A stretch of 64,000 nucleotides of DNA from Collimonas antrihumi. GTDB lineage: Bacteria > Pseudomonadota > Gammaproteobacteria > Burkholderiales > Burkholderiaceae_D. Made by a program: the position numbers and the translations under genes. Positions 21,068 through 30,879 of this stretch are shown piece by piece (within the stretch, counting starts at the first letter, position 1; each line of letters opens with the position of its first letter). The stretch is from contig NZ_JAGQED010000023.1 of assembly GCF_018304965.1 (NCBI RefSeq), positions 1-64,000 on the forward strand. Direction: 5' to 3'. The notes under the pieces are model-generated. The model was not told the DNA's origin. It saw only the letters and a list, made by a program, of their open reading frames with translations, and did no database searches.

Positions 21068-21469
21068 GGGCGCTGGTGCGTGGGCCTGCTCATTCGCAGG
21101 CTGGGGTAAAAAAGGGTGATATTACTATAAAGTCTTAAAAGGAACTTTGTGCACCTGTCATTGCTCTTAAATGCCAGGGACTTAAGATTAGCTAAATTAA
21201 GATCGGCTAAGGTTAGCCAGGTCAGGGATTTTCTTCTTTTTTACTTTGTGCTGCCGTTCTGCTGCAAATTTGCCTGTTTGGCAATTTCCGGTATGCAATG
21301 GCATGAGCCTTGCATGGTTCCGGTGCCGGCTCGAATAAAATGTGGCGCCAACTAGTTTCTCGATGGACATAAAAAATTATAGAACACTGATAAACTACCG
21401 CCTACTCTCGATGTTGCCGACACAGGTACGCACGAGCAGGTCAATTCAGCAGTGTCAGATGGGAATCCA
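21068..21469. other. Divergent region between folA and opgG
   Basis: About 400 bases hold the promoters of both genes. A 15-bp imperfect tandem repeat, TTAAGATTAGCTAAA (21182-21196) then TTAAGATCGGCTAAG (21197-21211), is the only repeated element. No terminator-like hairpin or convincing small gene was seen. Confidence 0.45.
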
Positions 21470-23038
21470 ATGCATTTAAATTTGTTTCAGCGGAAGCGAT
21501 TGCGCACATCCGTATCCGTCCAGGCGCGGCTACGCATGGTCGCTTTGCCGGTTGCCTTGCTGCTGCCGTGGGTTGGCGGCAACGCATTCGCTTTCGATTT
21601 CAATACGGTTGCCAGACAGGCAAAGACTCTTGCGGCGACGTCATACGGCAAGCCCGAGAGCAATCTACCAAAAGAAATCAGCAATCTCGATTATGAGCAA
21701 TATAAGGACATTCGCTTTCGACCGGAAAAGTTTACCTGGCGCAACCAGAAACTACCGTTTGAACTGGCGTTCTTTCACGAGGGATATTCTTTCGACCAGC
21801 CGGTGAAGATCAACGAGATCAACGGGCAGAGCGTGCGCGAAATCCGTTTCGATCCGAATGATTTCGATTATGGCGGCAACAAAATCGATACGAACAAGCT
21901 GCGTTCGCTGGGTTTTGCCGGATTCCGGGTGCATTACCCGTTGAATACGGCTAAATATAAAGATGAGGCGCTGTCGTTTCTTGGCGCCAGTTATTTCCGC
22001 GCCTTGGGCAAGGATCAGGGCTACGGACTGTCGGCCAGAGGCCTGGCAATCGATACCGGATTGAGTTCGGGCGAGGAATTTCCACGCTTCACGGAGTTCT
22101 GGATCGAGCGGCCGAAAGCCAGCGACAAGGAACTCACCATTTACGCCTTGCTCAACTCGCGTCGCGTCACCGGGGCATATCGGTTTGTGCTCAAGCCGGG
22201 TGCGGATACCGTGGTCGATGTCAAAGCCCAGTTGTATCTGCGCGAAAATGTCAGCAAGCTAGGACTGGCGCCGTTGACCAGCATGTATCTGCACGGCGAT
22301 AACCAACGTCCGCAAGGCGAGGATTACCGGCCCGAAGTGCATGACTCCGACGGTTTGTCGGTTGCGTCCGGCACGGGCGAATGGATCTGGCGGCCGCTGG
22401 TCAATCCGAAGCGGCTTTTGGTGACCTCTTATGCGCTTAGCAATCCGGCCGGCTTCGGTCTGATGCAACGCGATCGCGACTTTGCCAGTTACCAGGATCT
22501 GGATGCCAGATATGAAAAGCGGCCTAGCGCCTGGGTCCAGCCCAAGGGTAACTGGGGCAGCGGCAGGGTAGAGCTGGTGCAGCTCCCGACGCCGGATGAA
22601 ACCAACGACAATGTAGTGGCGTTCTGGGTGCCGGAAACGCAGCCTAAAGTCGGCCAGCCTTTCAATCTGGAATACACTTTGTCATGGCAGAAGGATGCCG
22701 AAAAACGGCCGCCTTTGTCATGGGTGACGCAGACCCGGCGTGGTTATGGTTATCAAAAGAAGAGCGACGACAACAGCATCGGCCTGGTGGTCGATTTTGA
22801 AGGCCCGGTATTCAAGAAATTGTCTGACAAGGTCCAGCCTGAAGGTGTGGTCAGCGCCGACGACAATGGCAAGGTACTGGAGACCAAGGTGTTCCGCAAC
22901 GCTGTTACCGGCGGCTGGCGCATGACGGTGCGCGTGCGCCGCAATGAAGACAACAAGCCGGTCGAACTGCGGGGATTCCTGCGTGGTGGCAGCACAACCT
23001 TATCTGAAACCTGGAGTTACATATTACCGCCCAACTAG
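21470..23038 (+). CDS. opgG: Periplasmic glucan biosynthesis protein OpgG
   Basis: A 522-residue periplasmic protein that helps build or release osmoregulated periplasmic glucans. A basic N-region and hydrophobic core [15 protein letters not shown] end in AFA near residue 41, a Sec signal. The mature protein has the OpgG/D fold: [50 protein letters not shown] and [12 protein letters not shown] prefer the ATG at 21470 over the GTG at 21452, because GGGA lies just upstream of the ATG. It heads opgG-opgH-opgD, with opgH starting 18 bases after its stop. Confidence 0.92.
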   Translation: MHLNLFQRKRLRTSVSVQARLRMVALPVALLLPWVGGNAFAFDFNTVARQAKTLAATSYGKPESNLPKEISNLDYEQYKDIRFRPEKFTWRNQKLPFELAFFHEGYSFDQPVKINEINGQSVREIRFDPNDFDYGGNKIDTNKLRSLGFAGFRVHYPLNTAKYKDEALSFLGASYFRALGKDQGYGLSARGLAIDTGLSSGEEFPRFTEFWIERPKASDKELTIYALLNSRRVTGAYRFVLKPGADTVVDVKAQLYLRENVSKLGLAPLTSMYLHGDNQRPQGEDYRPEVHDSDGLSVASGTGEWIWRPLVNPKRLLVTSYALSNPAGFGLMQRDRDFASYQDLDARYEKRPSAWVQPKGNWGSGRVELVQLPTPDETNDNVVAFWVPETQPKVGQPFNLEYTLSWQKDAEKRPPLSWVTQTRRGYGYQKKSDDNSIGLVVDFEGPVFKKLSDKVQPEGVVSADDNGKVLETKVFRNAVTGGWRMTVRVRRNEDNKPVELRGFLRGGSTTLSETWSYILPPN

Positions 23039-23055
23039 ACCGCAAGCAGCCGCCC

Positions 23056-25662
23056 GTGACGGGCCTGCCGGATATCTACGATCGCTATCTCGATCGCTTG
23101 CCGTTATCGGCTGAGCGGCGGGCAAATTTGTCTGAACAGCTGACGGCGAATGGCAATACGTCGATGGCGGCTTTGCATCAGGTTTTGACCAGCGATGCAA
23201 ATCGCGATGCAACTCATGATGTAAAGATCCGACCTGAACTGGCTAGCGTCAATCCAGCTTACGGGTCGGTGGCAGCGCGGCTGCAACTGGCTTTTGCGCA
23301 AACCGCAAGGCAAACCGGTGCGGCTCAACCGCATCAGATGCCGGAGATCAGTTCCGATGCCGACGGCCGTGCCCGCATCGCCATCGCACCGCCGTTGCAG
23401 CGGACGCCGATTGTCGCTCATCCATGGGGAACCTTGAATCCATTGGTGCGCTGGATTGAAACCGCGAATAAGAAATTCGACTTGCGTCCGCGCACCTCAC
23501 AGCGGCGTCATAAAAAAATGGTGCGTTCGACTGAGTTGCCAAAACCGGAACCGTTGCCGGTAGCCGAAGCCGACAGCCAGGATCAGCATCGGAGCAAGTC
23601 GCGCGGCAATCTGCGGCGGATCGTGCTGTTGCTGCTGATGCTGGCGCAAACTGCATTGGCGACGTATTTCATGAGCGCGGTGTTGCCGTATCACGGCGAC
23701 AAACCGCTGGAGCTGGTGACGCTGGGTTTGTTTGCACTGTTGTTTTGCTGGGTCTCGGCAGGATTCTGGACCGCCATGGCAGGCTTTCTGGTATTGATGC
23801 GCGGCACCGATCGTTACGTGATTTCACGCGAAGATGCCGCTCCGGGACCGATTCCGGCCAGCGCCAGGACCGCGATCGTGATGCCGATCTGTAATGAGGA
23901 TGTGACCAGGGTTTTCGCCGGCCTGCGCGCGACCTACGAGTCGGTTGCCGCCAGCGGCGAACTGGACCGTTTCGATTTTTTCGTGTTGAGCGATAGCGGC
24001 GATAGCGATATCTGCACTGCCGAACTGGACGCCTGGGCCAGCTTGTGCCAGACATCAGGCGGCTTTGGCCGGATCTTTTACCGGCATCGGCGGCGCCGTG
24101 TCAAACGCAAGAGCGGCAATATCGACGATTTTTGCCGGCGCTGGGGCGCCAACTACAGCTACATGATCGTGCTTGATGCGGACAGTGTCATGAGCGGCAG
24201 CTGCCTGACTACCCTGGTGCGTTTGATGGAAGCCAATCCCACCGCCGGCATCGTCCAGACCGCGCCGCGCGCCGCCGGCCGCGATACCTTGTACGCGCGG
24301 ATTCAGCAATTTTCGACGCGCGTATACGGCCCCTTGTTTACCGCCGGCTTGCATTACTGGCAGCTGGGCGAATCGCATTACTGGGGACACAACGCGATCA
24401 TTCGCCTGCAGCCGTTCATGGAACATTGCGCGCTGGCGCCGCTGCCCGGCGAGGGCGCGTTGGCGGGTGAAATCCTGTCGCATGATTTCGTCGAAGCGGC
24501 ATTGATGCGCCGTGCCGGCTGGGGTGTCTGGATCGCCTACGACCTGGCCGGCAGTTACGAGGAAATGCCGCCCAACCTGCTCGACGAACTGAAGCGCGAC
24601 CGCCGCTGGTGCCAAGGCAACCTGATGAATTTCCGGCTGTTCCTGGCACGCGGCATGCACGCCGTGCATCGGGCGGTGTTCGTGACCGGTGTCATGGCCT
24701 ATCTGTCGGCGCCGCTGTGGTTCTTGTCGCTGATGTTGTCGACGGTATTGCTGGCAGTGCATACGCTGGTGGCGCCGGCATATTTTGTGACTCCCGGACA
24801 GCTGTTCCCGGTTTGGCCCGAGTGGCATCCGGAACGCGCCTTGGCCTTGTTCACGGCTACCGCCACCTTGCTGTTCCTGCCGAAGGTGTTGAGCGTGGTG
24901 CTGATCTGGGTCAAGGGCGCGCGCGAATTTGGCGGTGCCTTGCGCCTGACTGCCAGCATGATCATGGAACTGTTGTTCTCGATGTTGCTGGCGCCGGTGC
25001 GCATGCTGTTTCACACGCGCTTTGTGATTGCTGCATTCCTTGGCTGGGCAATCAGCTGGAAGTCGCCGCCGCGCGAAGATGCTGAAACCAGCTGGGGCGA
25101 AGCGGTGCGTCGCCATGGCGGCCATACGCTGCTGGGACTGGCGTGGGGCGGCGGCGTGTATTGGCTGGAGCCCGGATTCCTGTGGTGGTTACTGCCTATC
25201 GTCGGCTCGCTGATGCTATCGATTCCGCTCTCGGTATTCTCCAGCCGTGTCACGCTTGGCCGCAGCTTCCGCCATGCGCGCTTGTTCGTGATTCCGGAAG
25301 AGGTCGATTTGCCGGCCGAACTGGCGGCCACCACGGTCTACAACGACAACGGTAAGGTATTGGCAAAGTTCAATGACGCAGTGATCGATCCGGTCATGAA
25401 TGCCTTGGTATGTGCGGCGGTGAGCGCGCGCCCGGCAGTGCCGGCAGCCACCTTGGCGGCGCGCGCAGCGTTGCTTCAGGCAGCATTGAAGGACGGCCCG
25501 GATAGCCTGTCGCCGCGCCAAAAAAATGCCTTGCTGGATGACCCTTTGACACTGTCCCAGTTGCATTTCGATATCTGGAATTCGGAGCAGGCCAACCGGC
25601 GCTGGCAATCGCTGTCGGGTGCTGCGGCTGTTACAGCGCCTACAGCGGCCACGGCGCCTTGA
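23056..25662 (+). CDS. opgH: Glucan beta-1,2-glucosyltransferase OpgH
   Basis: An 868-residue inner-membrane glycosyltransferase of family GT2 that polymerises the glucan backbone from UDP-glucose. A long cytoplasmic N-terminus (1-185) precedes two membrane helices (about 188-250). The catalytic domain has SDSGD near 312-316, LDADS with D374 and D376, D477 in SHDFVE, and the RDRRWCQGN acceptor motif at 514-522. Several further helices follow. The start is GTG and the frame is also open upstream into opgG, so the exact start is uncertain. It is flanked by the paralogous opgG and opgD. Confidence 0.93.
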   Translation: MTGLPDIYDRYLDRLPLSAERRANLSEQLTANGNTSMAALHQVLTSDANRDATHDVKIRPELASVNPAYGSVAARLQLAFAQTARQTGAAQPHQMPEISSDADGRARIAIAPPLQRTPIVAHPWGTLNPLVRWIETANKKFDLRPRTSQRRHKKMVRSTELPKPEPLPVAEADSQDQHRSKSRGNLRRIVLLLLMLAQTALATYFMSAVLPYHGDKPLELVTLGLFALLFCWVSAGFWTAMAGFLVLMRGTDRYVISREDAAPGPIPASARTAIVMPICNEDVTRVFAGLRATYESVAASGELDRFDFFVLSDSGDSDICTAELDAWASLCQTSGGFGRIFYRHRRRRVKRKSGNIDDFCRRWGANYSYMIVLDADSVMSGSCLTTLVRLMEANPTAGIVQTAPRAAGRDTLYARIQQFSTRVYGPLFTAGLHYWQLGESHYWGHNAIIRLQPFMEHCALAPLPGEGALAGEILSHDFVEAALMRRAGWGVWIAYDLAGSYEEMPPNLLDELKRDRRWCQGNLMNFRLFLARGMHAVHRAVFVTGVMAYLSAPLWFLSLMLSTVLLAVHTLVAPAYFVTPGQLFPVWPEWHPERALALFTATATLLFLPKVLSVVLIWVKGAREFGGALRLTASMIMELLFSMLLAPVRMLFHTRFVIAAFLGWAISWKSPPREDAETSWGEAVRRHGGHTLLGLAWGGGVYWLEPGFLWWLLPIVGSLMLSIPLSVFSSRVTLGRSFRHARLFVIPEEVDLPAELAATTVYNDNGKVLAKFNDAVIDPVMNALVCAAVSARPAVPAATLAARAALLQAALKDGPDSLSPRQKNALLDDPLTLSQLHFDIWNSEQANRRWQSLSGAAAVTAPTAATAP

Positions 25663-25695
25663 GCATGCGATCGTTTTAATCAATCAAGGAGCACC

Positions 25696-27291
25696 ATGTT
25701 ACGACGTGATTTTCTAAAAACGTCGGCGGCACTTGCTGCCGCCGGCTTCCCGGCAAGTTCGCTACTGGCGGCTGCAACCGCGCCAGCGCAATTGAAATTC
25801 CTGGGGCAGCCGCAAGCCTTCGATTACGCCTGGCTGAAAGGCCATGCAAGACAACTCGCCAGCCAGCCTTATAAAGCACCGGAAAGCCATATCCCGCCAG
25901 AGGTCAAGGCGCTCGACTGGGATCAATACCAATCGATCAGCTATCGCGACGGCCATGCCTTGTGGGGTGACGAGAAACTGCGATTTCAGGCCAAGTTTTT
26001 CCATCTGGGCCTGTTCTTCAAGAGCCCGGTACAGATCTACGAATTGAAGAATGGCCAGGCGCAGGAACTGGCTTACGATCCGGCGATGTTTAATTATGGC
26101 AAGAGCGGCCTGAAAGCCGATCACATGCCGAAGGATCTTGGCTTTGCCGGTTTTCGGGTGAATTTTCATACCGATCTGGAACGCGATATCACGGCGTTCC
26201 TGGGTGCCAGCTATTTCCGTGCGGTCGGCGCCGAATGGCAGTATGGCCTGTCGGCACGTGGCCTTGCCATCGATTGCGGCATGGACAAGCCGGAAGAATT
26301 TCCAATATTCACCAGCTTCTGGCTGGAGCGTCCGGCCAAGGATTCCAGTAAGCTGGTGGTCTACGCGCTACTCGATTCGCCTAGCGTATCGGGCGCCTAT
26401 CGCTTCGAAATCCAGCCATCGGCGACCATGGTGATGGATGTGGACGTGGCGCTATATCCGCGCAAGACAATCGAACGCATGGGCGTGGCGCCGCTGACCA
26501 GCATGTTCCAGTACGGTGAGAATGACCGCCGCATCGGCGCCAGCGACGACTGGCGTCCGGAAATCCACGACTCCGATGGTTTGTCCATGCAGCGTGGCAA
26601 TGGCGAATGGATCTGGCGGCCGCTGACCAATCCCGAGCATCTGCGTTTCAACGCCTATCAGGATGAGAATCCGCGCGGTTTCGGCTTGTTGCAGCGGGAT
26701 CGCAATTTCGATCATTATCAGGATGACGGCGTGTTCTACGATCGGCGCCCAAGTTTGTGGGTGGAACCGAAATCGGGCTGGGGCAAGGGCGCTATACAAT
26801 TGGTGGAAATCCCTACCGCGGATGAAACCTTCGACAACATCGTCGCGTTCTGGAACCCCGCCGACAAGCCGCAAGCCGGGCAAGAACGTTTGTTCGCGTA
26901 TCGTCTGCACTGGGGCAGCAAGATGCCGTTTTCACCGCAGCTGGCACAAGTTGTGGCAACCCGTACCGGCATGGGCGGCGTGATCGGCCAGAAGCGCGCT
27001 TACTACTCACGGCGCTTTGCCATCGATTTTGCCGGCGGCGACCTGGCTTTACTGGGCAAGGATGCCAAGGTGACGGCGATGATCAGCGCCTCGCGCGGCA
27101 AGGTGGAAATCAGCTCGGCGCGTCCGCTGGACGCGATCCACGGTTATCGCGCGATGTTTGATTTGAAACCGACCGATGACAGCGTCGAACCGATTGATGT
27201 GCGGGTCTACCTGGCTGCAGGCGGCCAGCCGCTGAGCGAAACCTGGTTGTATCAATGGACACCGCCGGCGCCCGCCAAGCGCACGTACTAA
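25696..27291 (+). CDS. opgD: Periplasmic glucan biosynthesis protein OpgD (Tat-exported)
   Basis: A 531-residue paralogue of OpgG. The N-terminus MLRRDFLKTSAALAAAGFPASSLLAA is a twin-arginine signal, typical of OpgD and unlike the Sec signal of OpgG. Shared blocks include [26 protein letters not shown] and [14 protein letters not shown]. OpgD acts on the linear glucan backbone, controlling its final structure. AAGGAG lies about 8 bases before the ATG and the gene follows opgH after 33 bases, so one operon is likely. Confidence 0.92.
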   Translation: MLRRDFLKTSAALAAAGFPASSLLAAATAPAQLKFLGQPQAFDYAWLKGHARQLASQPYKAPESHIPPEVKALDWDQYQSISYRDGHALWGDEKLRFQAKFFHLGLFFKSPVQIYELKNGQAQELAYDPAMFNYGKSGLKADHMPKDLGFAGFRVNFHTDLERDITAFLGASYFRAVGAEWQYGLSARGLAIDCGMDKPEEFPIFTSFWLERPAKDSSKLVVYALLDSPSVSGAYRFEIQPSATMVMDVDVALYPRKTIERMGVAPLTSMFQYGENDRRIGASDDWRPEIHDSDGLSMQRGNGEWIWRPLTNPEHLRFNAYQDENPRGFGLLQRDRNFDHYQDDGVFYDRRPSLWVEPKSGWGKGAIQLVEIPTADETFDNIVAFWNPADKPQAGQERLFAYRLHWGSKMPFSPQLAQVVATRTGMGGVIGQKRAYYSRRFAIDFAGGDLALLGKDAKVTAMISASRGKVEISSARPLDAIHGYRAMFDLKPTDDSVEPIDVRVYLAAGGQPLSETWLYQWTPPAPAKRTY

Positions 27292-27306
27292 GTAGGCAAG
27301 TTTCGC

Positions 27307-27532
27307 GTAGGGTGGGCATGTATGCCCACGCGTGACCGCGATAACCGGAGTACCGGCCCTCGCGGCACGGAAACAGGCGCATGTGCGTGGAGTGAATTCC
27401 GCGTGGGCACAAAAGCGTGCCCACCCTACAACGTCAGCGACCGCGACAACCGGAGTAAGGTCTACGCGACGCGGAAATAGGTATGTGCGTATTGTGAATT
27501 CACGCTCGGGCACAAAGACGCACCCACCCTGC
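27307..27532. repeat. Compound GTAGGGTGGGC repeat with tandem unit of about 95 bp
   Basis: A palindrome GTAGGGTGGGCA (27307-27318) starts the region. Then a unit beginning GACCGCGATAACCGGAGTA (27334) and ending GCCCACCCTAC (27429) is repeated imperfectly from 27439 to 27532. Each unit contains a GTGAATTC core and ends in the GGGCAC...CCCACCCT motif of the dispersed palindrome. The block fills most of the 315-bp gap between opgD and the ABC exporter gene. Confidence 0.72.
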
Positions 27533-27606
27533 GAGCCCCTGACAGATTTACAATATACTGTTGGGCTTGGGCATGTTTTTAGCCCCGCCTATTTTGGAGT
27601 ATTTCC

Positions 27607-29478
27607 ATGTTTGGATGGTTCGAAAGACTGTTGCATCCATATCCGGATGCCGTCATGACGCCGCCGCCGCGCGGCTTTTTTGCGTTTGTCTGGGCCTGCA
27701 CCAAGGGTTTGCGCCCTTACATTATTGCCATGACCTTGCTGACCGCCGTCACCGGTGCGTTTGAAGCCTTGTTGTTCGCCATGATGGGACGGATTGTCGA
27801 CTGGCTGGGTCACGTCGAGCCGTCGACTTTGTGGACCCATGAAAGCGGTAACCTGTTATTGCTGGCGGGAATATTGCTGGCAAGTCCGATCGTTGTCGCC
27901 TTGCAAAGCATGTTCAAGCAGCAAGCGCTGGCGGGCAATTTCCCGATGTTGTTGCGCTGGAAATTCCATCGCCTGATGCTGAATCAAAGCATGAATTTTT
28001 ATCAGGACGAGTTCGCCGGCCGGGTTGCAACCAAAGTCATGCAAACCTCGCTGGCGGTGCGCGATGTCTGCATGATCCTGTGCGATATCCTGGTATTCGT
28101 GGTGATTTACTTTTTCACCATGGTGGCGGTGGTAGGCAGCTTTAACGGCTGGATGCTGGTGCCGTTCCTGAGCTGGCTGGTATTGTATAGCGTGGCCTTG
28201 CGTCACTTCGTGCCACGCCTGAGCAAGGTCGCCAAGGCCCAGGCTGATGCGCGCTCCCTGATGACCGGCCGCATTACCGATGCCTACACCAACATCGCTA
28301 CCGTCAAGCTGTTCTCGCATGCAGGCCGCGAGGCCGGTTACGCGCGCTCGGCGATGCAAGAGTTCTTGCTGACCGTGCATGGCCAGATGCGGCTGGTGAC
28401 CGGTTTTGAAATCGTCAACCACGTCTTGAGCATGTTGCTGATCCTGAGCACCGCCGGCGCTGCGCTCTGGTTGTGGACCCAGGGCCAGGTCGGCATCGGC
28501 GCGGTAGCTGCGGCGACGGCGATGGCTTTGCGCCTGAACGGCATTTCGCACTGGGTCATGTGGGAGTTTGCCTCGCTGTTTGAGCAGGTCGGCACGGTGC
28601 AGGACGGTATCAATACTTTGTCGCGCCCGCATGCGGTGCAGGATCAAGCTGACGCTAAGCCATTGCAAGTGAAGCAAGGTGCGCTGGATTTCGAGCGCGT
28701 GAGTTTTGCCTATGGCGGCCAGCGGCCGGTGATCGATCAGTTGTCCCTGCATATCCGTCCTGGCGAAAAAATTGGCCTGGTCGGCCGGTCCGGCGCCGGC
28801 AAATCGACTATCGTCAACTTGCTGCTGCGTTTCTACGACGTTGAACAAGGCCGCATCCTGATCGATGGCCAGGACATTGCGCACGTCACACAAGACACCT
28901 TGCGGGCGCAGGTCGGCATGGTGACGCAGGATACTTCGCTGCTGCACCGTTCGGTGCGCGACAACCTGCTATACGGCCGCCCTGACGCCACCGACGCTGA
29001 CATGCTGGTGGCGGCGCAACGGGCGGAGGCGCATGAATTTATCCTGACCCTGACCGATCCCAAAGGCCGCACCGGTTACGACGCCCATGTCGGCGAGCGC
29101 GGCGTCAAGCTGTCCGGCGGCCAGCGGCAGCGGATTGCGATCGCTCGCGTGATGTTGAAAGATGCACCTATCCTGCTGCTGGATGAAGCTACCAGTGCAC
29201 TCGATTCGGAAGTCGAAGCGGCGATTCAGGCCAGCCTGTACCGGCTGATGGAAGGCAAGACTGTGGTGGCGATTGCGCATCGGCTGTCGACCATTGCCGC
29301 CATGGATCGCCTGGTCGTACTCGACAAGGGCCGCATCGTCGAAGAGGGCGATCACCGCAGTCTGCTGGAACGCGGTGGCCTGTACGCGCGCTTGTGGGCG
29401 CATCAGAGCGGCGGCTTCCTCGGCGAAGAGATAGATGAAGATGAATTGCCGGGCGAGACTCAGGCTGTGTTAGCTTAA
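27607..29478 (+). CDS. ABC exporter half-transporter (MsbA/LmrA-like)
   Basis: A 623-residue fused membrane plus ATPase subunit, expected to work as a homodimer exporting a lipid, drug or peptide. About six hydrophobic helices occupy residues 25-320. The nucleotide domain has GRSGAGKST near 394-402, LSGGQRQR near 502-509 and ILLLDEATS near 521-529, followed by the SALD D-loop and a switch histidine in AIAHRLS. TTGGAG precedes the ATG. The next genes encode a membrane fusion protein (70 bases away) and an outer membrane factor, suggesting one export operon. The substrate is unknown. Confidence 0.85.
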   Translation: MFGWFERLLHPYPDAVMTPPPRGFFAFVWACTKGLRPYIIAMTLLTAVTGAFEALLFAMMGRIVDWLGHVEPSTLWTHESGNLLLLAGILLASPIVVALQSMFKQQALAGNFPMLLRWKFHRLMLNQSMNFYQDEFAGRVATKVMQTSLAVRDVCMILCDILVFVVIYFFTMVAVVGSFNGWMLVPFLSWLVLYSVALRHFVPRLSKVAKAQADARSLMTGRITDAYTNIATVKLFSHAGREAGYARSAMQEFLLTVHGQMRLVTGFEIVNHVLSMLLILSTAGAALWLWTQGQVGIGAVAAATAMALRLNGISHWVMWEFASLFEQVGTVQDGINTLSRPHAVQDQADAKPLQVKQGALDFERVSFAYGGQRPVIDQLSLHIRPGEKIGLVGRSGAGKSTIVNLLLRFYDVEQGRILIDGQDIAHVTQDTLRAQVGMVTQDTSLLHRSVRDNLLYGRPDATDADMLVAAQRAEAHEFILTLTDPKGRTGYDAHVGERGVKLSGGQRQRIAIARVMLKDAPILLLDEATSALDSEVEAAIQASLYRLMEGKTVVAIAHRLSTIAAMDRLVVLDKGRIVEEGDHRSLLERGGLYARLWAHQSGGFLGEEIDEDELPGETQAVLA

Positions 29479-29548
29479 GGCGAACGAGAAACTGCACGTT
29501 GCCACTGAAATTTGATGAATCCTGAGTTTGTACCTTGAGTTTGCACCA

Positions 29549-30868
29549 ATGACTGTTGAACCGACCGATAAATCTGCTTTGCCCACCGCTCTCGGCCACG
29601 CTGGCCGGCGCTGGCTGACCGCAATCCTGGCGCTCCTGATTGCACTGGGAGCGGGATTCCTGATATGGAAAGCGTTCTGGTACAAGCCGCCGCCGCCGCC
29701 GGCGCCTAAGCCGGCGCCGGTGCCGTTGCAGACCGAGGTGGTGCGGCGCGGTGATATCGAGCAAGCGGTATTTGCCAACGGTAAATTGCAACTACATAAA
29801 TACAGCGATGTCGTGGCGCAGGTGTCGGGCCAGATCAAGGACGTGCTGGTGATGGTGGGAGATGAAGTCAAATCCGGCAAGATGGTGGTCGAAATCACGC
29901 CGACCTTGCCCTCGGCACGGCTGGAAAGCAATCGCGCCCAGCTAGCCAAGCTGCAGGCGGAGTTGGCGGACCAGCGGGCGCAGCTGGATTTTGCCGAATT
30001 GCAGTTCAAACGCCAGACGCAGTTGAAAGCGGAGAACGCCACGCGCGAGGAATCCTATGAATCCAGCCGCATGAGCATGTATTCCGCATCGGCCCGGGTG
30101 GAGGCGATCAATGCCCAGATTCGCCAGATCGAGGCAACCTTGAAAGACGACGAATTGACCCGCAGCCATACCCAGGTATTGGCGCCGATCAGCGGCACCG
30201 TGGTGTCGGTAGCGGCGCGTACCGGCCAGATGATCAATCCGGGCCAGACAACTGTGCCGCTGATGCGGATTGCCGACTTGAGCCGGCTGACGGTGCAGGC
30301 CCGGGTGGCGGAAATCGACGTGCCGCTGTTACGCAAAGGGATGACGGCGTATTTCACTACTCCCGGCTATCCCGGCAAACGCTGGTCAGGCAAGCTGCGG
30401 CAGGTGATTCCGGTGCCCGCCGATGGCTCGGGCGAACAAGGCAAGCAGACTTTTTACAATGTCTTGTTTGAAGTCGACAATCCGCAAGAAGAACTGATGA
30501 GCGGCATGAGCACGCAAGTCCGCTTTGTGCTGGCGCAGGCGCACGATGTGGTGATATTGCCGGTGAAGCTGTTAGGCAAGCCGGAAGCCGATGGCAGCTA
30601 CGTGGTGAAGGTGGCCGACGCCAATCCGAAAGCGAATCAACAGGCGAATCAACAAGCCATTCTGCGCAAGATAAAAATCGGCATCCACAATGATCAGATG
30701 GCGCAGGTTTTGTCGGGGCTGGAGCCAGGTGAGCGGGTGGTGGTCCCCGCGGTTACCACGGTGACAGCAGCGACGCCGGCGCCGGCGCCGACTCCGGCAT
30801 CGACTCCCATACCGGCGGCAAAAAATGCCACATCGTCGCCGGCTGCATCGGTACCTAAAGCGCATTGA
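29549..30868 (+). CDS. Membrane fusion protein of an efflux system (MacA/HlyD-like)
   Basis: A 439-residue periplasmic adaptor. One N-terminal membrane segment (about 22-44) is followed by proline-rich PPPPPAPKPAP, a lipoyl-like half (VVAQVSGQIKDVLVMVGDEVKSGK), a coiled-coil hairpin (about 105-200), the second lipoyl half (VLAPISGTVVSVAARTGQMINPGQT) and a beta-barrel. The C-terminal tail is Ala/Pro/Thr-rich. Layout and motifs resemble MacA. The frame opens at a TTG at 29528, but the ATG at 29549 gives a better start. No macB follows; the outer membrane factor comes next. Confidence 0.85.
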   Translation: MTVEPTDKSALPTALGHAGRRWLTAILALLIALGAGFLIWKAFWYKPPPPPAPKPAPVPLQTEVVRRGDIEQAVFANGKLQLHKYSDVVAQVSGQIKDVLVMVGDEVKSGKMVVEITPTLPSARLESNRAQLAKLQAELADQRAQLDFAELQFKRQTQLKAENATREESYESSRMSMYSASARVEAINAQIRQIEATLKDDELTRSHTQVLAPISGTVVSVAARTGQMINPGQTTVPLMRIADLSRLTVQARVAEIDVPLLRKGMTAYFTTPGYPGKRWSGKLRQVIPVPADGSGEQGKQTFYNVLFEVDNPQEELMSGMSTQVRFVLAQAHDVVILPVKLLGKPEADGSYVVKVADANPKANQQANQQAILRKIKIGIHNDQMAQVLSGLEPGERVVVPAVTTVTAATPAPAPTPASTPIPAAKNATSSPAASVPKAH

Positions 30869-30879
30869 GGAAACGGTAC

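Noticed and set aside
24055-25125. 356-codon minus-strand frame within opgH
   Set aside because: Antisense to the membrane region of OpgH, no ribosome binding site, Q/H/R-rich composition.
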